A stretch of DNA of 64,000 nt from Nostoc sp. MG11. Lineage in GTDB: Bacteria > Cyanobacteriota > Cyanobacteriia > Cyanobacteriales > Nostocaceae. A program made the position numbers and the translations under genes. Location of the stretch: the NCBI RefSeq assembly GCF_014904695.1, contig NZ_JACXXN010000008.1:1-64000 (forward strand), read 5' to 3'. The notes beneath the pieces were generated by a model. It had not been told where the DNA came from, made no database searches, and saw only the letters and a list, made by a program, of their open reading frames with translations. Position 1 is the stretch's first letter. Each line of letters starts with the position of its first letter. Shown one piece after another: positions 38,518 through 48,598 of the stretch.

Positions 38518-40836
38518 TTACCGCCGACTGCGAAAACCCTGTCTTCCATTAACTGGGTCAAAGAGTACATCGTATTTATCAAAAAATCCGATTCCAGTAT
38601 TTACCAATATAGGAAGTTCTGCCTGTGGTGAGATACTCAAATTCCAGCGGTTAAATCCGTCGCGGGTTCCTGGTGTCAAATTGTAATCAAAAATGCCATT
38701 AATTGCTACTTTCAGAGCATTTGCCGAGCGTAATCCTCCTGGTTTGAGTTTACCTGCTGTGGCAGCTGACTTGAACTCAGTCAAACCATTAATAGTTGCA
38801 GTATCAGCAATCATTCTGCCATTACAAGAATTTTTAGCAGAACTCCCAGCAATAGTTAAACAAACTTTGCTCAGTCGAGAGTCCCATCTCTTACCGGGTA
38901 CACCATTAAGTTCTGGTTGTTGACTCCAAGAAGCCATTTTGAAACCTGCTTGATTTTCAGCAGTTAAACCGAGAATTAGGCTGCCATTGTTGTTACTACC
39001 ACCATTTCCAATTACGATAAATCCGTTACTCAGATTGCCTGGTAATTTTCTCAACGGGTTATAAAGAAGTGATTTTTCAAAATAGTTGACACCGACAATC
39101 CCCGAAAATGGCGCACCACTCTTTGCTGAACATTTAGGTTTTTGGGCAGTACATTGGCGACTAGTAACAACCTGTACGGGAACAGGTTCGGTGGTGGGAA
39201 TCAAACTAAACCGGACATTAGCATAAACTAATTCTCCCTCCAGGATAGTACCATCACTTAATATCTCCTTGATATTTTGCCCTGTTCTGCGGATAGGGGT
39301 ATTACCTAAAAACTCTTTGGGAACTCGCAGCCCTGCTGACCCTGTATCTAATAAAATACGTCTTTGCTGACCACCTGCGGTAGCCACTTCCAGAAAATAG
39401 CCGCGAACACGTTGACCGAGGGAAGGTTTTGAATATAAAGGTAAGGAAATGGTCTTAAAAGTTGGCTTGCGAGGCGTATTTTGAGAGATGTCGCGCAACG
39501 CTGAATTTGGGAAAAGAGCCGCAAATGCTGACTGTCGTTGCGCTGCTGGCTCAGGCGCAATATTCCAAAGGCTTTCGTAGTAGAAAAAGCCGATACCTAA
39601 ACCGCGTTGATGGGTTGCTTGTACCTGGGATTGAATTTGTTGTATCGAAACTGGGCGATTTCGTAACCCGGCCATAATACCGATACCAGTTGGAATAATT
39701 TGTTGTGTTTCTAAAATTTCTGGACGGGTAATTTGAGCGATAAAACTTTCTAAATCATTACGGTACACCTGCATAACTAACTCATCGACAATACCCAACC
39801 GTACCCAGTTGAGCCAGTCTTGCAGTTGCAACTTATAGGCGAAATCATAGTAGTTGGGAGAAACTGAGAAGATGGCATTCGGTTTTCGAGCTTTCACAGT
39901 TTGGTGGAGGTCTACCATGAATGCAGTAATTTTATCTGCCCGCCATTTTATCCATGCTTGGGCTTGGGGATTGGGTGGTGGAGGATTCCCAGTTTCTTGA
40001 GTATATAGACTAATCGTGTACTTATCGTAGCCAAAATCCACAGGTAAACTCATGTGGTCGTCAAATTGAACGCCATCAGCATCGTATTTAGTGATAACTT
40101 CTGTGACGAGTTCGGTGATAAACTTTTGTACTTCGGGGTGAAAGGGATTCAGCCACGCTACTTCACCCGCAGCACTAATTGAAGTTTGAGTCCCATCTGG
40201 CTTTTGTGTTAGCCAATCTGGATGCTGCGATGCGAGTTCCGAAGTTAGAGGAACCATGAAACCAAATTCAAACCAGGGTATTGCTAGTAGCCCTTGTCTG
40301 CGGGCTTGGGTGATGATGTCTGCAATTACATCTTGTCCATCTGTTCCTTTAAAGAAAAAAGGGATACCCATTTTTTGCGTGACGGCGCTGGGGTATTGTG
40401 TATAACCATCGTTCCATACTACAGGATAAACAGTATTAAAGTTTAACTGCCGCAGTTGGCTCATGGCTGCTTGCACCTGTAAACGATTTCTAAAAACGCT
40501 AAAATCGTTACCACTTAGCCATACCCCCCGAATTTCCTGACGAAGTTGAGGCGGCATTTGGGCAACAACAGGGGTAAGGTTGTTAAGTAGCAATACTGTA
40601 ACAAATGATATCAAACATAATAATGGCAGCATACGCTTTCTCAAAAACCACCAACCTTGATGAATAAAAGGCGATGTCTGGCGATCAGCTTTTCTACGTT
40701 CGCGCAGCGTGTCGCAGACAGACGCTACGCGTAGTTTGCTTAAACCTAAGAGTACGCGTCTATGCACAGGCTTAAATAGTAAGTTAGTTAGAGTCGCATT
40801 AATTTCTATGCTTTTTTCCCAAAACTGAGTTGTCAT
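38518..40836 (-). CDS. GHL10-type glycoside hydrolase fused to a retropepsin-like domain
   Basis: The frame is 772 residues. A membrane anchor or signal (RMLPLLCLISFVTVLLL, about 68-88) is followed by a GHL10/DUF187 hydrolase (98-440: RGVWLSGNDFSVFRNRLQVQ, DADGVQFDDHMSLP, NAIFSVSPNYYDFAYK). A beta-rich domain with an aspartic-protease-like RILLDTGSAGLRVPKEF and a C-terminal LVNTGIGFFDKYDVLFDPVN follows, suggesting a two-lobe retropepsin-type fold. It is probably exported and may act on envelope glycans. The N-terminal 68 residues include peptide encoded by a palindromic REP (CDTLRERRKADRQTS), so the true start may be Met69 at 40632. Confidence 0.8.
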   Translation of the reverse strand: MTTQFWEKSIEINATLTNLLFKPVHRRVLLGLSKLRVASVCDTLRERRKADRQTSPFIHQGWWFLRKRMLPLLCLISFVTVLLLNNLTPVVAQMPPQLRQEIRGVWLSGNDFSVFRNRLQVQAAMSQLRQLNFNTVYPVVWNDGYTQYPSAVTQKMGIPFFFKGTDGQDVIADIITQARRQGLLAIPWFEFGFMVPLTSELASQHPDWLTQKPDGTQTSISAAGEVAWLNPFHPEVQKFITELVTEVITKYDADGVQFDDHMSLPVDFGYDKYTISLYTQETGNPPPPNPQAQAWIKWRADKITAFMVDLHQTVKARKPNAIFSVSPNYYDFAYKLQLQDWLNWVRLGIVDELVMQVYRNDLESFIAQITRPEILETQQIIPTGIGIMAGLRNRPVSIQQIQSQVQATHQRGLGIGFFYYESLWNIAPEPAAQRQSAFAALFPNSALRDISQNTPRKPTFKTISLPLYSKPSLGQRVRGYFLEVATAGGQQRRILLDTGSAGLRVPKEFLGNTPIRRTGQNIKEILSDGTILEGELVYANVRFSLIPTTEPVPVQVVTSRQCTAQKPKCSAKSGAPFSGIVGVNYFEKSLLYNPLRKLPGNLSNGFIVIGNGGSNNNGSLILGLTAENQAGFKMASWSQQPELNGVPGKRWDSRLSKVCLTIAGSSAKNSCNGRMIADTATINGLTEFKSAATAGKLKPGGLRSANALKVAINGIFDYNLTPGTRDGFNRWNLSISPQAELPILVNTGIGFFDKYDVLFDPVNGRQGFRSRR

Positions 40837-41648
40837 TACTTCTGTTTACTAAATGAGATTAATTGGTTATACTTCATTGCATATAAACGTTAAATTACTA
40901 CACCAGGAAAACTCATATAGTAATTTAACTGCAATATAGGTGACGCAGTTATAGAGTTAGTAGTGCCAAATAAAAATATTGCAAATGTAACCTGTAATAA
41001 ATTCTCGCTCTCTAATGTACTAACTTAGAGGATTGTGTGGCAAAAATAAAGCCTAAAATATCTGAAAATTGTGCGATCACAAAACAAAGATATCTCTAAT
41101 TTCAACATGGAATAAAACTCAACATGACATTTTCAGACTTTTGCTCACATATTTTATATAAATTAATATAAATTACATTTGAAAAACCTTACGACCTATG
41201 ACTTTTTCATACCGTTAAAAATGAATTATTAATTTAAACTTGATACAAAGTTGAATTATATTCATTTAAAAAATAAAAAATTATTTTTTCTACGACAAAA
41301 ACATTAAGCTGATCATCACTGTTGAAGTTTAATAAGTTTTTCCAGCTTGAATTAGGTGATCCTTGTGTTTTTTGTTTCTATGCTGAACTTTGGAATTGAG
41401 AACGCGTTATTATAGCAGAATTATAATACTTATGCAATTTCTGAAACTATAACAAAATCAAATCATTTTTAAGTTTGATTTTACCATTCACCTTTCGGTA
41501 GATTTAGACAAAATTATAACAATGTATATTTGGATGGAGTAACACATAACTTGCTACAAAACCTCATGCCAAATAAGTAATTTTAATATCGATAGATAAA
41601 ATCCTCATTAAGTTCAAGTTAATTTGTTCTTTAAGTTCTTCGTAAGCC
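40837..41648. other. long A/T-rich intergenic region between divergent genes
   Basis: About 810 bp between the divergent hydrolase and RND adaptor genes, strongly A/T-rich, with no open frame or repeat that I can support. It should hold both promoters, but no site can be named. Confidence 0.4.
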
Positions 41649-42968
41649 ATGACATCCCCTGAGCCTCAAACTGATCTTGGAGAAAATATTCCACAAACCT
41701 CATTTGAGCCACCTCCTAGAAAACGGCGGTGGCTTTGGTTATTGTTAGCTGTACTACTAGTGTTTGGGGGCGGAGCAGCTATAGTATGGCGTTTACTGAA
41801 TCCGACAGATTCGGCACCTGCAACTGCTAATGCTCAACCTCCAGGGGTAAGGGTAAAGCTATCGACAGTACAAACTGGCACAATTGAGGAAAGTTCAGAT
41901 TTTATTGCTAGCCTAGAATCCCGGCGCTCTGTCAGCCTCCAGCCCAGAATTCAGGGTCAAGTCACCCAAATATTTGTCAGATCAGGAGATCCGGTTGCAG
42001 CAGGAGCAGCAATTATCCAAGTAGATCCCAGAGAGCAACAAGCTGCACTCAGTGGGATTAATGCTGCGGCTCAAGCATCTGTGGCTCAGTTGGAGAATGC
42101 TCGCGCTACACTCAAATCCCTGGAAGCAGAGCGACTATCCAACGTTGCTGATGTACAGTTGAACCAGCAAGATTACAAAAGATACTCTGACCTGGCAGAC
42201 CAAGGAGCCGTATCTCGACAGACTAGCGAGCAATATGCTAACAGGCTCGCCACAGCTAAAGCTCAACTCGGTGCAATTGATTCTCGAATTCAAGCACAAA
42301 GAGCCACAATATTACAGGCTGAAAAAGCCTTATTGCAAGCTGATGCAAATACCAGAGGACAACAAGTCCAACTCCAGTACTACAAAATTACCGCTCCCTT
42401 TGATGGCACAGTTGGTGACATCCCAGTGAAAGTTGGTGATTTTGTTAATACTTCTACACAATTAGCTACCATCACTCAAAACCGGCCTTTAGAAGTTCAA
42501 ATCTCTGTGCCACTAGAACGGGGATCGCAATTGCGTAAAGGAATGCCAGTAGAGATCATGAATGCCCAAGGACAAAGCCTGGGTACTAGTCGAGTCTTTT
42601 TCATTGCTCCTAACGTCAGCGACAATACGCAATCAATCCAGATCAAAGCACTTTTCAGCAACTCTAAAGGCCAGCTACGTGCAGATCAATTAGTACGGGC
42701 TAGAGTGATCTGGAATCAGCGGTCTGGAGTCTTAATCCCAACGACAGCAATAACTCGTGTAGCTGGGGAAACTTTTGCTTATGTAGTTCAAACAGAAAAA
42801 TCTCCCGAAGGTGTGTCTCAACAAGTAGCTCGACAAAAGCGGGTGAAGCTAGGCGATATCAGAGGTAATAATTACCAAGTTCTTGAAGGATTACAGCCAG
42901 AAGAAAAAATTGTTATCTCAGGCTTGCTTAATCTTAGGGATGGTGTTCCAATCGTTCCAGAATCTTAG
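41649..42968 (+). CDS. RND efflux periplasmic adaptor (MFP/HlyD family)
   Basis: The 439-residue protein has an N-terminal membrane anchor (WLWLLLAVLLVFGGGAAIVW) and no lipobox. It then has the barrel-sandwich/lipoyl half (RRSVSLQPRIQGQVTQIFVR with SGDPVAAG), a coiled-coil hairpin (ANARATLK-type, about 130-230), the second lipoyl half (YYKITAPFDGTVGDIPVKVG) and a membrane-proximal beta domain. It links the RND pump encoded 189 bp downstream to an outer-membrane TolC-type channel. No tolC lies nearby, so a shared channel is likely. Substrates are unknown. Confidence 0.9.
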   Translation: MTSPEPQTDLGENIPQTSFEPPPRKRRWLWLLLAVLLVFGGGAAIVWRLLNPTDSAPATANAQPPGVRVKLSTVQTGTIEESSDFIASLESRRSVSLQPRIQGQVTQIFVRSGDPVAAGAAIIQVDPREQQAALSGINAAAQASVAQLENARATLKSLEAERLSNVADVQLNQQDYKRYSDLADQGAVSRQTSEQYANRLATAKAQLGAIDSRIQAQRATILQAEKALLQADANTRGQQVQLQYYKITAPFDGTVGDIPVKVGDFVNTSTQLATITQNRPLEVQISVPLERGSQLRKGMPVEIMNAQGQSLGTSRVFFIAPNVSDNTQSIQIKALFSNSKGQLRADQLVRARVIWNQRSGVLIPTTAITRVAGETFAYVVQTEKSPEGVSQQVARQKRVKLGDIRGNNYQVLEGLQPEEKIVISGLLNLRDGVPIVPES

Positions 42969-43113
42969 AAATGGGTATTGGGACTGGGGAGCCAGTCGCG
43001 TGCGGAGGCATCCTCCGTTGAGCGAACTGGCGTGACTGGGGAAGAGTTTCCCAATACCTAAATATCCAATCTTTAAGACCCAATACTTAAATACCCAACA
43101 ACCAATACAACAC

Positions 43114-43155
43114 CCAATCCCTAATACCTAATCCCCAATACCTAATACCCAATAC
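43114..43155. repeat. STRR heptamers abutting the RND start codon
   Basis: Six degenerate heptamers (CCAATCC, CTAATAC, CTAATCC, CCAATAC, CTAATAC, CCAATAC) run up to two bases before the ATG at 43158. They occupy the place where a Shine-Dalgarno would be, so the pump's start has none. The preceding gap (42969-43113) holds a palindromic repeat with GCCAGTCGCGTGCGGAGGC. Confidence 0.75.
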
Positions 43156-43157
43156 CC

Positions 43158-46100
43158 ATGTTTGTTGACTTCTTTATTAAGCGACCTGTATTTACGAGTG
43201 TCTGTGCCATCATCATTCTGCTGGTAGGAGCAATCAGTATTCCAACATTGCCCACAGATCAATATCCAGAGATCAGCCCGACTCAAATTAATGTTACTGC
43301 TAACTATGTCGGTGCCACTGCTGAAGTTGTAGAAAATACGGTTACGACTATCTTAGAGCGGCAAATTAACGGCGTTGAGGGCATGAAGTATATGACCTCA
43401 AGTAGCAGTAACAATGGCACAAGTACGATTACAGTCACATTTGATGCATCGCGAGATAAAGATATTGCAGCGGTCGATGTGCAAAATCGTGTGTCTCTAG
43501 CCGAACCGCTGTTACCAGAAGTTGTGCAGCGAACGGGAGTCGTTGTTAATAAGCAATCTAACAACATTCTTTTGGCGATCGGGCTTTACTCAGATAACAA
43601 AGACTACGACAATGTATTTCTAAGTAATTACGTTGACCTATACGTAGTAGATGCCCTCAAAAGAATCAAGGGTGTGGGTGACGTACAGATTTTTGGTGAA
43701 CGTCGCTATGCTATGCGTCTGTGGCTCGACCCCAACCGCCTTGCTAGTCGTAACCTCACTGCCCAGGATGTGATCGATGCACTCGATGAACAAAACTTAC
43801 AGGTGGGTGCTGGGCAAATCGGGCAGCAGCCAACATCGCCAGAGCAGATGTATCAAATAGATTTGCAAGCTCTTGGTCGGTTGAGTGAGGCAACTGAATT
43901 TGCTGACATGGTGATCAAGACCGGTGAGGATGGCGCACTGATCAAGTTGAAAGATGTGGGTCGGACGGAACTAGGAGCGGAAAATTACAGCACTTTCTTG
44001 CGATTTAAAGGCAATGAGGGTGTGGGTATGGGGATATTTCCCACTCCGGGGAGTAATGCTTTGGACGTTGCTAAAGCAGTGAAAGCTGAAATGGTACGAC
44101 TGAGGCAGAGTTTTCCGCCGGGAATGGAGTATGAAGTAGCTTTTGATACAACACTCTTTGTAGAAGCGTCTCTAGCAGAAGTGGTCAAGACGTTGATAGA
44201 AGCGATCGCTCTTGTGGTCTTGGTAATTTATATCTTCTTACAAGACTGGCGCACCACATTGATTCCCGTGATTGTCGTTCCCTTAACTTTGGTTGGCACT
44301 TTTGCCTTTATCAAAGTTTTCGGATTTTCCATCAACACCCTAACTATGTTTGGTTTAACCTTGGCAACTGGGTTAGTAGTTGATGACGCAGTAATCATAG
44401 TCGAAAATATCTCTCGCTTAATTGAAGATGAGGGTATGTCGCCCCGTCAGGCTGCTTCTGAGTCAATGAAGGAACTGTTTGGAGCAGTAATTGCGACTTC
44501 CTTAGTGCTAATGGCTGTATTTGTCCCCGTCGCCTTCTTCCCAGGATCTACAGGACAGATATATAAGCAATTTGCTCTAACAATCGCCTTTTCGACGGCG
44601 ATTTCTACCTTTTTGGCGATTACTCTAACTCCTTCCCTCTCAGCTCTACTGCTGCGGCGAGGACAAAGATCACGTGGTTGGTTGGGCTGGATTTTTGAAC
44701 GAATTAACAGGTTTATTGATTGGACACGTAAGGGGTATGAGCGATCGCTCTACCGTCTGAACCGTGTAAAAGCGATCATTGTGCTGCTATTTGTATTGTC
44801 TTTGGGGTTTACAGGCTGGCTTTACACTCGCGTACCCACAGCATTTATCCCCGATGATGACCAAGGCTATTTCATCACCATTATTCAAGGTCCAGAAGGG
44901 GTTTCGCTTAACTACACCAGCAAAGTCATGGCTCAGGTAGAAAAAGAAATCCTGAAATTGCCTGAAGTTACGGGTACTTTCGCCATCGGTGGTTTTGGTT
45001 TTAGTGGCAACTCGGCCAACAGTGGGGCGATTTTTACGACGCTCAAACCTTGGGGCGATCGCCACGAACCAGGGCAGTCAGCGCAGGCTATCATTGGCAA
45101 GTTGACAGGAGTACTATCGGCAATTCCCGAAGCGAGAATTTTCCCAGTTAATCCGCCATCTATTCAGGGTTTAGGCAGTTTTGGCGGTTTCCAATTTCAA
45201 CTACAAGACAGAAGAGGTAACAGCGGCTTAGATAACCTGTTGCAAACTATGGGTCAGTTGTTAGAGCGCGGTAATCAGACACCAGGATTGCAAGCTGTAT
45301 TTAGCACTTTTAGTGCAAATACGCCTCAGATATTGATTGAAGTAGACCGCAACAAAGCCAAATCTTTGCAAGTAGATATAGACGATATCTTTAATACCCT
45401 ACAGAGTTACTTGGGTTCGCGGTATGTCAACGACTTTAATTTACTACAGCGGACTTACCGGGTGTATGTCCAAGCAGATGCTCAGTTCCGCTCCAACCCA
45501 GAGGATATCGGTAAACTATACGTTCGCTCTGCCAACAATCAGATGATTGCCTTGAGTAATTTGGTAAAACTTACTCCTGCTACCGGAGCGCAAACGATTA
45601 ATCACTTCAACTTGTTCCGCTCAATTGAAATTAATGGCTCTGCGGCTCCTGGTTACAGTTCTGGACAAGCAACCACAGCAATGGAGCAATTAGCAAAAGA
45701 GGTTTTACCAGCAAGTATGGGTTACGAATGGGCGGGAATTACCGCTGAAGAAAAGCAGTCTGGAGGTTTAGCGCCCTTAATTTTTGGATTGGGACTTGTC
45801 TTCGTCTTTCTCGTGCTGGCTGCTCAGTATGAGAACTATGTTGACCCACTGATTATTATGTTTTCAGTTCCCCTAGCCATCTTGGGGGCATTATTGGCGC
45901 AGTCGATGCGTGGTCTAGCCAACGATGTATTTTGCCAGGTTGGTCTGGTGATGTTGATTGGTCTGGCAAGTAAAAATGCCATTTTGATTGTAGAATTTGC
46001 CAACCAACTACGGGAACAAGGTCTTTCGCTGACCAAAGCCGCAATACAAGCATCACAAGAACGCTTGCGACCCATTCTCATGACTTCCTTATCTTTTATT

Positions 46101-46334
46101 TTGGGTGTTTGGCCATTGGTAAATCCTGAAGGCGCAGGAGCAGCCAGTAGAAAATCTCTTGGTACAGCCGTGGCTGGCGGGATGATTGTCTCAACTTTCT
46201 TGAGTCTATTTATCGTACCAATTCTGTATATCGTAATTGGGAACATTCGCGATCGCATGAGTCCACGTCGTCAGCCTCAGCAGCTAGATTCTAGTCATGA
46301 TGACAAAGTTCCTTCTGCCACCAGCCATCGGTAA
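43158..46334 (+). CDS. RND-family multidrug efflux transporter (HAE1 type)
   Basis: The 1058-residue protein has two repeats of six membrane helices and large periplasmic loops, as in AcrB. The start MFVDFFIKRPVFTSVCAIII is typical. The proton-relay aspartates are in TGLVVDDAVIIVENISRL and the partner Lys is in VMLIGLASKNAILIVEFANQ. With the adaptor upstream it forms a proton-driven drug or lipid exporter. It starts with no ribosome site because a heptamer repeat runs into the start codon. The downstream SDR gene is 75 bp away. Confidence 0.93.
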   Translation: MFVDFFIKRPVFTSVCAIIILLVGAISIPTLPTDQYPEISPTQINVTANYVGATAEVVENTVTTILERQINGVEGMKYMTSSSSNNGTSTITVTFDASRDKDIAAVDVQNRVSLAEPLLPEVVQRTGVVVNKQSNNILLAIGLYSDNKDYDNVFLSNYVDLYVVDALKRIKGVGDVQIFGERRYAMRLWLDPNRLASRNLTAQDVIDALDEQNLQVGAGQIGQQPTSPEQMYQIDLQALGRLSEATEFADMVIKTGEDGALIKLKDVGRTELGAENYSTFLRFKGNEGVGMGIFPTPGSNALDVAKAVKAEMVRLRQSFPPGMEYEVAFDTTLFVEASLAEVVKTLIEAIALVVLVIYIFLQDWRTTLIPVIVVPLTLVGTFAFIKVFGFSINTLTMFGLTLATGLVVDDAVIIVENISRLIEDEGMSPRQAASESMKELFGAVIATSLVLMAVFVPVAFFPGSTGQIYKQFALTIAFSTAISTFLAITLTPSLSALLLRRGQRSRGWLGWIFERINRFIDWTRKGYERSLYRLNRVKAIIVLLFVLSLGFTGWLYTRVPTAFIPDDDQGYFITIIQGPEGVSLNYTSKVMAQVEKEILKLPEVTGTFAIGGFGFSGNSANSGAIFTTLKPWGDRHEPGQSAQAIIGKLTGVLSAIPEARIFPVNPPSIQGLGSFGGFQFQLQDRRGNSGLDNLLQTMGQLLERGNQTPGLQAVFSTFSANTPQILIEVDRNKAKSLQVDIDDIFNTLQSYLGSRYVNDFNLLQRTYRVYVQADAQFRSNPEDIGKLYVRSANNQMIALSNLVKLTPATGAQTINHFNLFRSIEINGSAAPGYSSGQATTAMEQLAKEVLPASMGYEWAGITAEEKQSGGLAPLIFGLGLVFVFLVLAAQYENYVDPLIIMFSVPLAILGALLAQSMRGLANDVFCQVGLVMLIGLASKNAILIVEFANQLREQGLSLTKAAIQASQERLRPILMTSLSFILGVWPLVNPEGAGAASRKSLGTAVAGGMIVSTFLSLFIVPILYIVIGNIRDRMSPRRQPQQLDSSHDDKVPSATSHR

Positions 46335-46409
46335 AAAGGCAGGGGAGCAGGGAGCAGGGGGAGATAATTCTTGACTCAGGACTCAGCACTATTTTACTCA
46401 GGTGTATCT

Positions 46410-47150
46410 ATGGCACAATTAACTGGAAAAGTTGCAATTATTACTGGTGCATCGCGGGGAATTGGACGAGCGATCGCCCTCAAATTAGCTAGTAATGGTG
46501 CGTCTGTTGTCGTTAACTATGCGGGTAATGCAAACAAAGCGCAGGAAGTTGTTGCAGAAATTGAAAAGCTGGGAGTAAAGGCAATTGCTATACAAGCTGA
46601 TGTGAGCAAAGTAGCTGATATTCAACGGTTGTTTGAGCAAACAATTCACCACTTTGGTAAAGTTGATATTTTGGTAAACAATGCCGGAATTGCGACTTAT
46701 CAGCCAATTACTCAAGTTACAGAAGCAGATTTCGACAAAATTTTTGCAATTAATGTCAAAGGTACTTATTTTGCTTGCCAACAAGCCGCGCAACATATGG
46801 CAGAAGGGGGAAGGATTATCAACTTTTCTTCATCCACCACAGCGATGATGCTGCCAACTTATAGCGCCTATGTAGCAACTAAAGGTGCTGTTGAACAAAT
46901 TACGCGGGTACTAGCTAAAGAAGTGGGAGCAAAGGGTATTACAGTTAATTTTGTTTCTCCTGGCCCCACCGATACAGAACTGTTTCGAGAAGGCAAAACC
47001 CAAGAACAAATCGACCGTTTAGCTCAAATGGCGGCGTTTGGCAAACTAGGAGACGTGCAAGAAATCGCCAACGTAGTAGCGTTTCTCGCTAGTGACGCAG
47101 CCCGATGGATAATTGGGCAAAACATGCGTGTGAATGGTGGAATCGCGTGA
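46410..47150 (+). CDS. short-chain dehydrogenase/reductase (classical SDR)
   Basis: The 246-residue protein, from the ATG at 46410 (MAQLTGKVAIITGASRGIGR; a TTG at 46371 is also in frame), has the NADP-binding motif TGASRGIG, an NNAG motif, the catalytic Ser in IINFSSSTTAM and the YVATK active site (YSAYVATKGAVEQITRVLAK). It fits 3-oxoacyl-ACP reductase or glucose-dehydrogenase-like SDRs. It is an oxidoreductase of unknown substrate downstream of the RND pump. Confidence 0.88.
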   Translation: MAQLTGKVAIITGASRGIGRAIALKLASNGASVVVNYAGNANKAQEVVAEIEKLGVKAIAIQADVSKVADIQRLFEQTIHHFGKVDILVNNAGIATYQPITQVTEADFDKIFAINVKGTYFACQQAAQHMAEGGRIINFSSSTTAMMLPTYSAYVATKGAVEQITRVLAKEVGAKGITVNFVSPGPTDTELFREGKTQEQIDRLAQMAAFGKLGDVQEIANVVAFLASDAARWIIGQNMRVNGGIA

Positions 47151-47275
47151 GTTCATGGGTATTGGGCATTGGGCATTGGAAGCTTTGAGGTTCCAAGGTG
47201 GATAAATCCAGTTCTAACTCTCCTCTGCCCCTGCTCCCTGCCCCCTGCCCCCAATCATCTTAAAGAGGTATCAAA

Positions 47276-47914
47276 ATGCCTACTATTGCCAAGAACAACG
47301 ATGTAATTACCGTCATAATTATCTTCGCAGTCGAACCTGAACGTCAGCAGGAACTAGTTGATACCATTGTGGAATTTCTAGAAACAGGGGTAAAACATCA
47401 ACCAGGTTTCGTCTCATCCAGCATCCACAAAAGTATAGATGGTGTACGGGTAATGAACTATGCTCAGTGGAAAACCTTGGAAGACTATCAAGCATTTGTG
47501 AATAATTCCGAAACCCAAAAGCTAGGAGCAAAGGTTTTCCAATTCCAAATCCACGAGTCGCATATCTACGAAGTCGTCGTTTCCTTACCAGATGATGCCA
47601 CACTCAAAATTACTAAAGGTGGTTTGATTCACCTTGCAGAATTTCGGGTAAAGCCAGAAAACCAGCAACGCTTAGTGGAATTGGAAAGAGAATACCTACC
47701 AGTTGGATTGCAAAATCCAGGACTTCTATCTGGTAATTTTCACCGTTCGTTGGATGGGGTACACAATGTAAATTATGGTCAGTGGCGTAGCTTTGCAGAT
47801 TTTGAGGAACTATTGAAAGATCCAAAGTATGCAACTTTAGGTGAATATTGGCAAGGTCTGGCAGAAAACGAATTTCATCTCTACGAGGTTGTATTTACTG
47901 AACCTGCTGATTGA
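47276..47914 (+). CDS. tandem ABM (antibiotic biosynthesis monooxygenase) domain protein
   Basis: The 212-residue protein has two ferredoxin-like ABM domains: about 8-95 (TVIIIFAVEPERQQELVDTI, QPGFVSSSIHKSIDGVRVMN) and 110-208 (LIHLAEFRVKPENQQRLVEL, PGLLSGNFHRSLDGVHNVNY). ABM proteins act as cofactor-free monooxygenases or heme-degrading enzymes. GAGG lies nine bases before the ATG. The gene follows the SDR, so both may belong to a small redox operon with the efflux pump. Confidence 0.85.
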   Translation: MPTIAKNNDVITVIIIFAVEPERQQELVDTIVEFLETGVKHQPGFVSSSIHKSIDGVRVMNYAQWKTLEDYQAFVNNSETQKLGAKVFQFQIHESHIYEVVVSLPDDATLKITKGGLIHLAEFRVKPENQQRLVELEREYLPVGLQNPGLLSGNFHRSLDGVHNVNYGQWRSFADFEELLKDPKYATLGEYWQGLAENEFHLYEVVFTEPAD

Positions 47915-48262
47915 TTAAAACATAAGCGATCGCTTTTTATAATACATCTTCATCGTCGTTTATTACAAGTTCAAGGGAAGTTTCAAGATTAACATCGTCG
48001 CTAACTATTTTCTATTGTGAAGATCAACTAAGCGCTCTTTTTTGCCAATAAACGCGAAGCTTATAGGTAGATACTTCGCGTTGTTGCTTATTAATATACA
48101 GGGTAATTTTCATGAATTCATTAAAAGAAAACAATCAATTTGAGCGCCCCAAACCAGTTTACCAACAGAGCTAGTGACGAAGGGGATTAGCGACAACCAA
48201 AATAGCAGATGCAGATTAGCTCTAAGCTTCTGGTACTTGATATGCTAGGGTTACACTTTTCT
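47915..48262. other. intergenic region between convergent genes
   Basis: It contains a hairpin, AACGCGAAG (48051-48059) with CTTCGCGTT (48074-48082), and a 20-codon frame from 48112 that I do not consider a gene. The hairpin could terminate transcripts from either side. Confidence 0.45.
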
Positions 48263-48598
48263 TTAAGCAACTCCATACCCGGTATAGGGACGCTTATATG
48301 GCGGATGTAACCCCAGAATAATATCTTCCTTTGTCACACCCATCTCTACTAATTCTTGTGCAATATCTACATCTGTCATATTGCGTTGAATCCAAATCTT
48401 GCCATCTTTGATGTCTAAATGCATGACACAGTTATAAACTCGCTTAAGTCCCTCCCAGCCAACTTCCAAAAGCTGGTAGTGGTCATGTTCTGTATCAAAC
48501 ACAAGCTGAGACTCAATGTCTGAACTGCCACTATCAAAAGTAGCGTGAGACGTTAACAGTTGCCGGATGCTCTGGCGGTACTGCTCTACTCTTTCCAT
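48263..48598 (-). CDS. xisI: XisI-like fdxN-element excision control factor
   Basis: This 111-residue protein matches the XisI family (VEQYRQSIRQLLTSHATF, HDHYQLLEVGWEGLKRVYNC, IWIQRNMTDVDIAQELVEMG). It overlaps the end of the xisH gene by 13 bp. In Anabaena the pair controls excision of the fdxN element during heterocyst differentiation, but xisH/xisI pairs are widespread and often not linked to an element. No XisF-type recombinase is seen in this window. Confidence 0.88.
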   Translation of the reverse strand: MERVEQYRQSIRQLLTSHATFDSGSSDIESQLVFDTEHDHYQLLEVGWEGLKRVYNCVMHLDIKDGKIWIQRNMTDVDIAQELVEMGVTKEDIILGLHPPYKRPYTGYGVA

